64,000 nucleotides of DNA, taken from positions 1-64,000 of the forward strand of contig CAZZKF010000002.1 of NCBI GenBank assembly GCA_964654995.1. The letters run 5' to 3'. Made by a program: the position numbers and the translations under genes. The notes under the pieces were generated by a model. That model was not told where the DNA came from. It worked only from the letters and a program-made list of their open reading frames with translations, and ran no database searches. Numbering within the stretch: position 1 is the first letter of the stretch; every line of letters begins with the position of its first letter. Of the stretch, positions 26,901 to 34,869 are shown piece after piece. Source of the DNA: CAZZKF01 sp964654995 (GTDB taxonomy: Bacteria; Pseudomonadota; Alphaproteobacteria; CAZZKF01).

Positions 26901-27230
26901 ACGGCCGTCAAAAAGCGCCGCCGCGCTCAGTTCCACGGAAACTTCGGGAATTGCGCCGACCTGGGCACCACTGCGCTCATACAGGCGAAAGCCGACGGCG
27001 CGGATATCCAGTCCCCGGCCCCAGCCGCCCCAGGTCAGCACCAGATCATCGAAATCAGCCTGGTACCCGGCCTCGCCGAAGGTCAAGGCCTGGCGCGCGA
27101 GCGGCGCGAACGACGCCAGAGACAGCGGCGCCGACGCCAGCCGCAACAGAATCGCAGCGCTGGCACCGATGACGATGATCGCCACCACCAGGGCGGCCTT
27201 GAGTAGAAATCTGCCGGTCGGGCGAATCAC
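23946..27230 (-). CDS. AsmA/YhdP-like envelope protein (DUF3971)
   Basis: A 1094-residue protein with one N-terminal membrane anchor (about residues 8-30) and a very long beta-rich periplasmic body. The C-terminal region near 880-1030, with GELLVKGFRVVNAPVLARILTL-like and LLRTRKARAHGPALGITVEG-like segments, is the AsmA-like C-terminal domain. YhdP and TamB relatives form hydrophobic-groove bridges that move phospholipids to the outer membrane; that role here is inferred. The last ~70 residues are a Pro/Glu/Asp low-complexity tail. Translation probably starts at GTG. Confidence 0.8.
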   Translation of the reverse strand: MIRPTGRFLLKAALVVAIIVIGASAAILLRLASAPLSLASFAPLARQALTFGEAGYQADFDDLVLTWGGWGRGLDIRAVGFRLYERSGAQVGAIPEVSVELSAAALFDGRLAPRELTVRGPTARLLRTEEGRVMLGATVPGEPAQPPGSTRLLAALLSILSQHPAPGSTGAYLERIRVADGDFLLYDQQSDTLWRLPDAAVELRRDAAGLSGTVSGHLGVLGQLWRIEAEIGYQARTENTRIRIGFFDVVPAAFAGVKGLLGQLAPLDAPLTGTLGLTLSPDGVVENIDIDVSVAEGRLNLPAVYPEPVPVDGASLRARFDKAAVELAVDALYVRFGRGAVEGEGRVTFGADGTGIRFYGQFQDLTVADVHRYWPLPLAPNARRWVAANIRSGRFPEGSVQVDIKPGMLKVRPLPADTIDVRFRGTDLVARFVKAFPLLEDAHGFGRLTNGFLDVEVERGHVAGLTIEGGRIFLDKINRRGKATADISLTVSGSLAESLRMLDYPPLEFMTRVGIDPADAGGHAETRARFRFPLVPRLTFEQVWFEADARVSDASIANLLKSFRIDGGDLRVRATHRRLAASGEIRLNDVPFALSWDEDFTNRQGSSSRYRLAATLGEGDLDRLGLPGAGYVRGPIDAVLTVTGRGRRVDEGLMRFDLSGADVTVHELGWMKPVGAPARLEVPLRSDGDRLRADHFRLIAPDLEADGQFVLGPDEGLESFAIDHLKHGRTELSARAERGADGVLAITLDGPSFDIRPLIRSLLVPSALRASPPDFDAQVSFETVIAEGDVEIGNFSAQASYHQDRWRAARAEAEFEDGAPLSFVMTSEGDTRSLEIRSTDAGRVARALGIYDNGIGGELTLTARIDDTVAGSPMEGELLVKGFRVVNAPVLARILTLGSLTGIGELLNGEGITFRKLKIPFTLKDGLLRTRKARAHGPALGITVEGWVDNRRSTIEMRGTVIPAYTLNTILRSLPIVGTILTGPKGEGLFAFTYKVSGARDAPEISVNPLSGLAPGILRSLFGGSVPEPERPAEGETADDKIDGAVPSEPDAVAPAEDAPDSVVPADPAPPPPPDETEPASEPETPAPAAPDDG

Positions 27231-27314
27231 TGAATCGTCTCGTTCGGCGATCGCAGCGTCTTGACGCGTTTTTCGCCGTTCCTCATTGTCCTCCGGTTAC
27301 CACAACGGGGCCCC

Positions 27315-30260
27315 ATGCACCAGCTTTCACACTGCTACCGCCAACATCCGCCGCCGGCACCCCATGATCGTCGCCGCGTGCGCGACGCACTCGACGCGTG
27401 GCGGGCGGCCGCTTGCGACGCCGGCCTCGAGACCGACAGCGACCCCGAGACGGAGGCGACACTGGCGGCGATTTTCGGCAACAGCCCGTTTCTGACCGGC
27501 TGTATCCTGCGCGATCCGACGTTTGCCGCCGACCTGCTCGGCAGCCCTCCGGATGTCGTGCTGGAGCGGATTTTCGAGAATCTGGCGCAGACCGCGCCGC
27601 ATCTGCAGGCGACGCCCGCCTTGATGCGGGTTCTGCGCATTGCCCGCCAGCGCATCGCCCTGACCACGGCACTGGCCGATGTCATGGGCGTCTGGGACCT
27701 GGAAGCCGTCACCGGAGCCTTGAGCCGCTTTGCCGAGGCCGCATTGGGTTATGCATGTGCCCATCTGTTGCGCCAGCGCGCCGAAGCCGGCGACATCACC
27801 CTGGGACCGGCGGCGGATGCGCCCGCACCGACGCCCGAGGCGATCATGGCGGGAAGCGGCCTCATCGTCCTTGGCATGGGCAAGCTGGGGGCGGGCGAGC
27901 TCAACTACTCCAGCGACATCGACCTGATCGTGCTCTATGACCCCGAGGTCGCACGCCACGGCACGAGGCGCGCCTCGCAGGCCGCGTTCATCCGGCTCGC
28001 CCGCGACCTGGTGCGCATTCTGCAGGAGCGCACCGGCGACGGCTATGTCTTTCGGGTGGACTTGCGCCTGCGCCCCGACCCCGGCGCAACGCCGGTGGCA
28101 CTGTCGACCGATGCCGCCGAGATCTATTACCAGAGCGTCGGCCTCAACTGGGAACGCGCGGCGATGATCAAGGCGCGGCCGGTGGCCGGCGATATCGCTG
28201 CCGGCACCGACTTTCTCGAGCGCATCGCGCCTTTCGTCTGGCGCCGCCATCTCGATTACGCGGCGCTCGAGGACATCCACGCCATCCGCCTGCAGATCGA
28301 GAGTTTCCATCACCAGCGTGATATCGCGCTGCCCGGCCACGACCTCAAGCTCGGGCGTGGCGGCATCCGCGAGATCGAATTTTTCGCTCAGACCCAGCAA
28401 CTGATCGTTGGTGGGCGCGATCCCTCGGTGCGCGAGCCCACCACCCTGGGCGCATTGGCGGCCCTGTGCGCCGCCGGCTGGATCGATACGGATGTCCGCG
28501 ATGAGTTGAGCGCGGCCTATCGCTACCTGCGGCGCCTCGAGCACCGGCTGCAGATGATCAACGACGAGCAGACCCACACCATCCCCACCCGGCCTGACGA
28601 TATCGCCCGACTGGCCGCCTTTGCCGGTGCGCCGTCGGCGGCGGCGCTCGAGGTCGAGCTGCTGGGGCATTTGCGCCGCGTTCACCGGCGCTACCAAGAC
28701 CTGTTCGAGGACAGCGCCGTGCGCGCCGCCGGACCGGCGCTGACGATCACCTCGGGACCGGACACGGCCGAGCAGATCCGGGCGCTTGGCGATCTCGGCT
28801 ATGCGGATGCAGAGCGCGCGCTGGCTACCGTGAAGGCCTGGCAGCATGGGCGTTATCGGGCCTGTCGCAGCGACCGCGCGCGCCGGCTTCTCGGCGATTT
28901 GACACCGGCAATTCTCAAGGCGCTGGGTGCGTCCGCGGATGCCGACGGGGCGCTTGCCCGCTTCGACGAGTTTCTCTCGCGCCTGCCTTCAGGCGTGCAG
29001 CTTTTCTCGCTGTTCCATGCCCACCCGTGGCTGCTCGAGCTGTTGTCCGAAATCCTCGGCGGGGCACCGCGTCTGGCCGACGCGTTGAGCCGCGCCCCGG
29101 GGCTGCTCGACGCGGTTCTGGGGCCGGATTTCTTCGCGCCGCCGCCGGGTCCGGAGACCCTCGAGCAATCGCTGGACGAAGCCCTGGCGCCGGCCCGCGA
29201 TTATCAGGATCTGCTCGACCTGGCGCGGCGCTGGTGCAATGAGCTCAAGTTCCGCATCGGCGTTCTCGTCCTTCGCAACGTGATCGACGGCCTGGCCGCC
29301 GGGCGCGCCCAGAGTGACATCGCGGACGCCCTGATCCGTGCACTTCTGCCCCGCGTGGCAGATGAATTCGCCCGCCAGCACGGGCGCATCGAAGGTGCCG
29401 GCCTGGCGGTCGTGGCGCTGGGCAAGCTGGGTGGGCGGGAATTGACGCCGACCTCGGATCTCGATCTGGTGTTCATCTACGAGGCCAGGGACGATGACGC
29501 GGTCTCGGGCGGCGCCAGGCCGTTGCCGGTGAGCCAGTATTTCGCCCGGCTCAGCCAGCGGCTCATCGCGGCGCTCACCGCGCTGACCGCAGAAGGCCGG
29601 CTTTATCAGGTCGACATGCGGCTGCGCCCGTCCGGCCGGGCCGGGCCGATCGCCGTGTCGCTCGACCGGTTCGAAACCTACCACCGCGACCATGCCTGGA
29701 CCTGGGAACATATGGCGCTGACACGCGCCCGCCCGGTGGCCGGACCGCCGGCGCTGTGCACGCGCATCGACCGTATCACGCGCGCGGTGCTGACCCGCCC
29801 CCGTGACCCGGATGAGCTGCGCGCCGATGTTGCCGAGATGCGCACCCGTCTGGAAGCCGAATTTCCGACCACCAACCCCTGGGACATCAAGCATGTCCGC
29901 GGCGGTCTTCTCGATCTCGAGTTCATCGCCCAGTATCTGGTGCTGCGCCACGCGGCAGACGCCCGGCGGGTGCTGTGTCCGACGACGGCGGAAGTATTTT
30001 CGCGGCTGGCCGCAGCCGGGCTGATGCCCGAGATGGAGGCCAGAGAGTTCCGCGCAGCGACCGAATTTCAGCAGAACATCCAGCAGTTCCTGAGGCTGTG
30101 TTTCGAAGGCCCGTTCACCGAAGATTCGGCCCCGGCGGGCCTCAAGCGGGCATTGGCCGCCGCCGCCGGATGTTCCGGCTTTGACGCCCTCAAACGCCGC
30201 TTGCTGGAAACCCAGGATTGGGTCCGTAGCCGCTACGCCAAGTATCTGGAGACGCCCTGA
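27315..30260 (+). CDS. glnE: Bifunctional glutamine synthetase adenylyltransferase/deadenylase
   Basis: A 981-residue enzyme controlling glutamine synthetase by (de)adenylylation in response to PII. Two nucleotidyltransferase domains are visible: GMGKLGAGELNYSSDIDLIVL in the N half (deadenylase) and ALGKLGGRELTPTSDLDLVFI in the C half (adenylylase), each with the DxD metal pair. A PII-responsive middle region lies between. I prefer the ATG at 27315; the frame extends to a TTG at 27261. No glnA or glnB is in the window. Confidence 0.94.
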   Translation: MHQLSHCYRQHPPPAPHDRRRVRDALDAWRAAACDAGLETDSDPETEATLAAIFGNSPFLTGCILRDPTFAADLLGSPPDVVLERIFENLAQTAPHLQATPALMRVLRIARQRIALTTALADVMGVWDLEAVTGALSRFAEAALGYACAHLLRQRAEAGDITLGPAADAPAPTPEAIMAGSGLIVLGMGKLGAGELNYSSDIDLIVLYDPEVARHGTRRASQAAFIRLARDLVRILQERTGDGYVFRVDLRLRPDPGATPVALSTDAAEIYYQSVGLNWERAAMIKARPVAGDIAAGTDFLERIAPFVWRRHLDYAALEDIHAIRLQIESFHHQRDIALPGHDLKLGRGGIREIEFFAQTQQLIVGGRDPSVREPTTLGALAALCAAGWIDTDVRDELSAAYRYLRRLEHRLQMINDEQTHTIPTRPDDIARLAAFAGAPSAAALEVELLGHLRRVHRRYQDLFEDSAVRAAGPALTITSGPDTAEQIRALGDLGYADAERALATVKAWQHGRYRACRSDRARRLLGDLTPAILKALGASADADGALARFDEFLSRLPSGVQLFSLFHAHPWLLELLSEILGGAPRLADALSRAPGLLDAVLGPDFFAPPPGPETLEQSLDEALAPARDYQDLLDLARRWCNELKFRIGVLVLRNVIDGLAAGRAQSDIADALIRALLPRVADEFARQHGRIEGAGLAVVALGKLGGRELTPTSDLDLVFIYEARDDDAVSGGARPLPVSQYFARLSQRLIAALTALTAEGRLYQVDMRLRPSGRAGPIAVSLDRFETYHRDHAWTWEHMALTRARPVAGPPALCTRIDRITRAVLTRPRDPDELRADVAEMRTRLEAEFPTTNPWDIKHVRGGLLDLEFIAQYLVLRHAADARRVLCPTTAEVFSRLAAAGLMPEMEAREFRAATEFQQNIQQFLRLCFEGPFTEDSAPAGLKRALAAAAGCSGFDALKRRLLETQDWVRSRYAKYLETP

Positions 30261-30265
30261 TTTTC

Positions 30266-30293
30266 TTGATATATGACCTTAGCGTCATAAATT
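30266..30293 (+). promoter_or_regulatory. Promoter with inverted repeat upstream of bcp
   Basis: TTGATA (30266-30271), a 16-base spacer and TAAATT (30288-30293) form a plausible sigma-70 promoter. The spacer is almost entirely an 18-bp inverted repeat, TATGAC-N6-GTCATA (30272-30289), a good candidate operator. The AT-rich composition stands out between two GC-rich genes. Confidence 0.5.
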
Positions 30294-30323
30294 AACGATC
30301 TGTAATAACGGGAGGAACATGAC

Positions 30324-30800
30324 ATGCCGAAAGAGCTTTCCGAGGGCGATTCAGCGCCTGATTTCACCCTGCCGCGCGACGGCGGCGGCACCGTGTCACT
30401 GGCCGATTTCGCCGGTCGGCCGCTGGTTCTCTATTTCTATCCCAAGGACGATACGCCCGGCTGCACCCGCGAAGCGATCGCCTTTAGCGAACTGGCCGAG
30501 CGTTTTGCCAAGGCCGGAGCGGCAATCGTCGGCGTCTCCAAGGACAGCGTTGCCCGCCACGACAAATTCCGCGACAAGCACGGCCTCAAGGTCATCCTTG
30601 CTTCCGACGAGGACGCCAAAACCATCGAGGCTTACGGCGTCTGGGTCGAAAAGAAGCTTTACGGCCGCACCTACATGGGGATCGAGCGCGCGACCTTCCT
30701 GATCGACGGCACCGGTACCATCCGGCGCATCTGGCGCAAGGTCAGGGTCAAGGGCCATGCCGAAGAGGTCCTGGCCGCGGTCGAAGCTCTCGGCGCCTGA
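30324..30800 (+). CDS. bcp: Thioredoxin-dependent peroxiredoxin (Bcp/PrxQ)
   Basis: A 158-residue cytosolic peroxiredoxin reducing hydroperoxides. The peroxidatic cysteine is in YPKDDTPGCTREAIAF. The resolving cysteine found five residues later in E. coli Bcp is absent (the segment reads REAIAF), and no other cysteine is present, so this behaves as a 1-Cys type that must be resolved by an external thiol. The ATG at 30324 follows GGGAGG; an earlier out-of-frame ATG is spurious. An operator-like inverted repeat lies in its promoter. Confidence 0.92.
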   Translation: MPKELSEGDSAPDFTLPRDGGGTVSLADFAGRPLVLYFYPKDDTPGCTREAIAFSELAERFAKAGAAIVGVSKDSVARHDKFRDKHGLKVILASDEDAKTIEAYGVWVEKKLYGRTYMGIERATFLIDGTGTIRRIWRKVRVKGHAEEVLAAVEALGA

Positions 30801-30813
30801 CCGGCCGTCGCAG

Positions 30814-31707
30814 ATGACCGCCCCGGCGCCTGAAAACACTGCTGGCGGCACCCTGATCGCCCATGGCCTTGCCGTGCTTCACGAGGCCGACCCATGGGCC
30901 AAGGCACGGCGCACGGCGGATGTGGCCCGTTTGTGGCGCAGTCGCAAACTGTCTGTCGGCATCGAACGCGGGGAGGACCGCCCGGCGCCGCCCGAGCACC
31001 CGGCACGCCCGGCGCGGCCCCGGCTGATGGCGCCCCGGGCCATGGCGCGGCGCCGGGCCGGCTCGGGGACACGCGGGCGAATCGCTCTCATCCACGCCCT
31101 GTCCCATATTGAGCTCAATGCCATCGATCTCGCCTGGGATCTGATCGTGCGATTCGCCGAATCGTCGCTGCCGCGGGCCTTCTTCGACGACTGGGTGACG
31201 GTCGCCGCCGACGAGGCTCGCCATTTCCTGATGTTGAGCGGCAGGCTTGGTGAGCTCGGCGCCGGCTACGGCGACCTGCCGGCCCATGACGGCCTGTGGC
31301 AGGCCGCCTCTGAGACCCGCCATGACCTGCTGGCCCGTCTCGCCGTGGTGCCACTGGTGCTGGAAGCCCGTGGACTTGACGTGACACCTGCCATGGCGGA
31401 CCGGCTCGCGCGCGCCGGCGATTCCTTAACCTCCGGAATCATAAGGGAAATCATGAATGACGAAATCGCCCATGTCGGCGCCGGCCGGCACTGGTTCGAG
31501 CATCTTTGCCGATCACGCGGACAGGACCCGATCGCCACCTATCAGGCGCTGGTGCGGCGCCATTTCCGAGGGCGCATCAAGCCGCCGTTCAATACGGCAG
31601 CACGTGATCGTGCCGGTTTCGGCGCCGAATATTATCGCTCCCTGGTGCCGACAGCGGCCAATAGCCAGACGGTAGAAGATCATGCCGGTGGTGCGCGGAA
31701 TGGTTAG
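30814..31707 (+). CDS. DUF455 ferritin-like domain protein
   Basis: A 297-residue protein of the DUF455 (COG2833) ferritin-like group. The four-helix di-iron pattern is visible in ALSHIELNAIDLAWD, AADEARHFLMLSGRL, LVLEARGLD and IMNDEIAHVGAGRHWFEHL, giving Glu and Glu-x-x-His metal ligands. The biological role is unknown; a di-iron oxidase or tRNA-modifying role has been suggested only by fold. A basic Pro/Arg-rich linker lies near residues 55-85. It starts 13 bases after bcp and is probably cotranscribed. Confidence 0.82.
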   Translation: MTAPAPENTAGGTLIAHGLAVLHEADPWAKARRTADVARLWRSRKLSVGIERGEDRPAPPEHPARPARPRLMAPRAMARRRAGSGTRGRIALIHALSHIELNAIDLAWDLIVRFAESSLPRAFFDDWVTVAADEARHFLMLSGRLGELGAGYGDLPAHDGLWQAASETRHDLLARLAVVPLVLEARGLDVTPAMADRLARAGDSLTSGIIREIMNDEIAHVGAGRHWFEHLCRSRGQDPIATYQALVRRHFRGRIKPPFNTAARDRAGFGAEYYRSLVPTAANSQTVEDHAGGARNG

Positions 31708-31828
31708 CCTAATGGTTTGTTAATGGCTGTCGAATAGCGTTAATCGGTTGAAAAATGTCCGTTTATGGTTTGCAATGGCGGCCACATTCACATATCGATC
31801 GTGTCTTTAGACGTTGGGTCGGGGTGTT

Positions 31829-33103
31829 ATGACTGAAAGCGTCTGGGGGAAGGCTGTGCGTCTTTTGCACCAGTATTTCCCCGAGCGGCAAATCTATTTC
31901 CGCACGCGCGGATCGGTGCGTTATTTCGTCCTGAGCACCCGGGTTCAGGCGATTGGCGCAGTCGGACTGGCTTTGTTCGCGGTCTGGGTCGGGATTGCCA
32001 GCGCCAACCTCATCCTTGAAGATCAGATCATCGCCGCCAAGGAACGCGAGATCGCCAAGCTGTCCAGCCAATACAAGGCGCTGGACACCGAGCTCAGCAA
32101 CCTTCAGAAGAACGTCGTCGCCACCGCCAAGGAGCTGGAAGCGCGCCAGCGCTACCTCAACAGCCTGATTGCCCGGTCCGGCGCCCCGAAGATCGAACCG
32201 GCCGGGGCGCTCAAGCTCGAGCGTCTCAACGCCACGAGCCCCGGCGCCGAAGCAACGCCGGAGCCGCAGAAACCAGCTGCCAAGCCGAAATCCGACACCG
32301 TCGGCCAATTGCATACGCCCCCGCTCTCCGAGACCCTTCTGGCGAGTGCAACGACGCGGCCGGGCACCCCCGGCGAAAGATCTGAAAACGATCCGCTGGC
32401 CGATGTCGCCCGCCGGCTGGCCTGGGTGGATGAGGCCCAGCAAACGGTCGCCGCCCTGTTTCTGGCCGACGCCCGTGCCACCTTCAACGAGCTTGAACGC
32501 AAGATCGAAGTCACCGGTCTCACCGGCGAAAAGCTGCTGGCGGCCATGGACGAGCCCCACCGCGGCCAAGGCGGTCCGTTCGTGCTCGATACCGGCGACC
32601 CTGTCTCGTTCGGAGCGGCCAAGCCCGGGGATGTATTCTTCAAGCTGCTCAACGAAGTGCAGAAGCTGCAGGACCTGAAATCGATTCTGACCAGCTTGCC
32701 GGTATTAAAACCCGTCGATCAGTACTATATTTCCAGTGGCTTCGGGCGCCGGCGCGATCCCTTCAACGGCCGCCTGGCCATGCACGCGGCGCTCGACATG
32801 GCCGGCCCCTGGCGCTCGCCGGTTTATTCGACGGCACCCGGCGTCGTCACCAAGGCCGGCTGGAACGGACCCTACGGTCGTTTTGTCGAAATCGACCATG
32901 GACACGGGTTCAAAACCCGTTTCGGCCACCTTGATAAGATTTTAGTAACCAAAGGCGAGGAAATTGGGGCAAGACAGAAGATCGGACTCATGGGCAAGTC
33001 GGGGCGCGCCACCAGCACACATGTTCATTACGAAGTCTGGTTCGAGGGCGTTCCGCAGGACCCCATGAAATTTTTCAAGGCAGCACAATATGTTACAGAA
33101 TAG
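31829..33103 (+). CDS. M23 family murein endopeptidase, membrane-anchored (LmdC-like)
   Basis: A 424-residue protein with one membrane segment (about residues 38-62), a coiled-coil stretch (EDQIIAAKEREIAKLSSQYK onward), a Pro/Ala-rich linker and a C-terminal LytM domain. The catalytic motifs are HAALDMAGP (an M23 HxxxD-type variant), YGRFVEIDHGHGFKTRFGHL and STHVHYEVW, with zinc histidines intact. Its stop lies 14 bases inside the bactofilin gene, an arrangement known for peptidase-bactofilin pairs that localise cell-wall remodelling. Confidence 0.9.
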   Translation: MTESVWGKAVRLLHQYFPERQIYFRTRGSVRYFVLSTRVQAIGAVGLALFAVWVGIASANLILEDQIIAAKEREIAKLSSQYKALDTELSNLQKNVVATAKELEARQRYLNSLIARSGAPKIEPAGALKLERLNATSPGAEATPEPQKPAAKPKSDTVGQLHTPPLSETLLASATTRPGTPGERSENDPLADVARRLAWVDEAQQTVAALFLADARATFNELERKIEVTGLTGEKLLAAMDEPHRGQGGPFVLDTGDPVSFGAAKPGDVFFKLLNEVQKLQDLKSILTSLPVLKPVDQYYISSGFGRRRDPFNGRLAMHAALDMAGPWRSPVYSTAPGVVTKAGWNGPYGRFVEIDHGHGFKTRFGHLDKILVTKGEEIGARQKIGLMGKSGRATSTHVHYEVWFEGVPQDPMKFFKAAQYVTE

Positions 33104-33575
33104 CGATCGCAAGAGACCAGAAAAGCCGAGCCTCGTCGCCCCGTCCATCGTCGGGTCCGACGTACGCGTCACCGGCGATATCGCCACGCCCGGCGAGTTG
33201 CAGTTCGATGGCACCATCGAAGGCGACGTCCATTGCGGCTCCTTGACCATCGGCGAACAGGCGGCGGTGACCGGCGGCGTTGTTGCCGACACGGTTCTGG
33301 TTCACGGCTCGGTCATCGGCACCATCCGCGCCCGCTCGGTCCACCTCAGCCACACCGCCAAGGTCGTCGGCGACATCTGGCACGAAGACCTGGTGGTCGA
33401 ATCCGGCGCCTTCATCGAAGGCCGCTGCGCCCATGTCGACAACCCGCTCGAAGGCACCGACACCGAGGGCCAGCCGCACCGCAAGTACATCGAGGCACGT
33501 TCGACCAGCCTTGATGAGACGGACGTCGACGAGACCGTCGAGGATGCGGCGGTCGAGCCCGAAGCCGACGCCTAG
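33090..33575 (+). CDS. bacA: Bactofilin
   Basis: A 161-residue cytoskeletal protein of the bactofilin (DUF583) family. The central beta-helix shows regular repeats: APSIVGSDVRVTGDI, GELQFDGTIEGDVHCGSLTIG, AAVTGGVVADTVLVHG and AKVVGDIWHEDLVVESG. Bactofilins polymerise without nucleotide and recruit murein enzymes; here the partner is surely the M23 peptidase, whose gene overlaps by 14 bases. The acidic C-terminal tail is not part of the core. Confidence 0.93.
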   Translation: MLQNSDRKRPEKPSLVAPSIVGSDVRVTGDIATPGELQFDGTIEGDVHCGSLTIGEQAAVTGGVVADTVLVHGSVIGTIRARSVHLSHTAKVVGDIWHEDLVVESGAFIEGRCAHVDNPLEGTDTEGQPHRKYIEARSTSLDETDVDETVEDAAVEPEADA

Positions 33576-33588
33576 CAGGTCTTGATCG

Positions 33589-33608
33589 GCCGGCGCGCCG
33601 TCGCCGGC
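33589..33608. terminator. GC-rich hairpin between convergent bacA and prfB
   Basis: A 7-bp stem GCCGGCG/CGCCGGC with a six-base loop lies between the stops of two convergent genes. It has no T run on either side, so it may act only as a Rho-assisted or bidirectional terminator. Confidence 0.3.
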
Positions 33609-33622
33609 TGCATGCAAAGCCG

Positions 33623-34769
33623 TCAGCGCGCCGCTTCGGCGGCGTTCCCCTGTTTGTCTACGCTGTCGCTGCCGCCGACCCGGGCGGCCAGAGCGGCGGC
33701 CAGAAATGCATCCAGATCGCCGTCAAGAACCGTCTTCGGCGTCGGCGATTCGACGCCGGTGCGCAGATCCTTGACCATCTGGTAGGGCTGCAACACGTAA
33801 GAGCGGATCTGATGGCCCCAGCCGATTTCGGTCTTGGCGGCGCTTTCGGCCTGCGCCTGTTCCTCGCGCCGGCGCAATTCCGCCTCATAGAGGCGGGCTT
33901 TCAGCATCTTCATCGCGGTCGCCCGGTTCTTGTGCTGCGAGCGTTCGTTCTGACACTGGACGACAATGCCGGTCGGCAGATGGGTGATGCGCACGGCGCT
34001 GTCGGTGGTGTTCACATGCTGGCCGCCGGCCCCTGAGGCCCGATAGGTATCGACGCGCAGGTCCTTGTCGGCAATTTCGATCTCGATGGTGTCATCGATC
34101 GCCGGATAGACCCAGACGCTGGCAAAACTGGTGTGGCGCCGCGCGCTGGCGTCGAACGGCGAAATGCGCACCAGGCGATGAACGCCGCTTTCCGTCTTCA
34201 GCCAGCCGAAGGCGTTTTCGCCCTTGATCAGCAGGGTGGCGGACTTGATCCCTGCCTCCTCGCCGGGGCTTTCCTCGATCACCTGAACCGAATAGCCGTG
34301 CGATTCCGCCCAGCGCATGTACATGCGGGCCAGCATCTGAGCCCAGTCCTGGCTTTCGGTGCCGCCCGCCCCGGCATGAATTTCGACATAGGCATCATTG
34401 GCGTCGGCCTCGCCCGAAAGCAGCGTTTCGATGCGCCTTTTTTCGGCTTCCACCGCTAGGCGCGCGATCGCCGATTCGGCGTCGGCGATCAGGTCGGCGT
34501 CGTCGTCCGCTTCCGCCAGCTCGATCAACTCGATATTGTCGGCCAGCTCGCGCTCGAGCGCCTCGCAGGCCGCAATCGCGTCGGCCAGGCGGGTGCGCTC
34601 GCGCATCAGTCGGCGTGCCAGCGCCGGATCGTTCCACAAACTCGGGTCTTCGGCCCGCGCGTTCAGCTCGGCCAGCCGGGCCTGGGCGCGATCCCAGTCA
34701 AAGATGCCTCCTCAGCAGTTCCAGCGACTGCTTGATGTTGTCGATCTGTGCCTGAACTTCGGCGCGCAT
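33623..34769 (-). CDS. prfB: Peptide chain release factor 2, with programmed +1 frameshift
   Basis: RF2 recognises UAA and UGA stops. The first frame (ATG at 34769) encodes 23 residues to an in-frame TGA at 34700-34698. The slip site CTT TGA C follows an internal AGGAGG (34712-34707) by three bases, as in E. coli; slipping +1 at CTT continues in the frame that encodes DWDRAQARLAEL and then the long RF2 body, for 381 residues in total. The GGQ motif (GAGGQHVNTTDSAVR) is present. Low RF2 lets ribosomes stall and shift, so RF2 regulates itself. Confidence 0.95.
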
Positions 34770-34869
34770 GATCCTGTCCTTCGATAACTCTGCCTCATCA
34801 CCCACGCGCCGGCCCCGACAGGCGCGCCCACCGCCCCTGCCCGGCCGGAACCGGCATCGGATGGATGGT

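Noticed and set aside
27261..27314. TTG at 27261 as the glnE start
   Set aside because: The extra 18 residues are not family-like and partly cover the divergent promoter region; the ATG at 27315 is preferred.
32902..32922. GGGTTCAAAACCCG, resembling a tRNA T-arm
   Set aside because: It lies within the M23 peptidase catalytic domain (HGHGFKTRFGHL) and no acceptor or anticodon arm can be built around it.
33589..33608. Possible Rho-independent terminator between bacA and prfB as a high-confidence call
   Set aside because: The stem is perfect but there is no T run on either strand, so it is listed only at low confidence.
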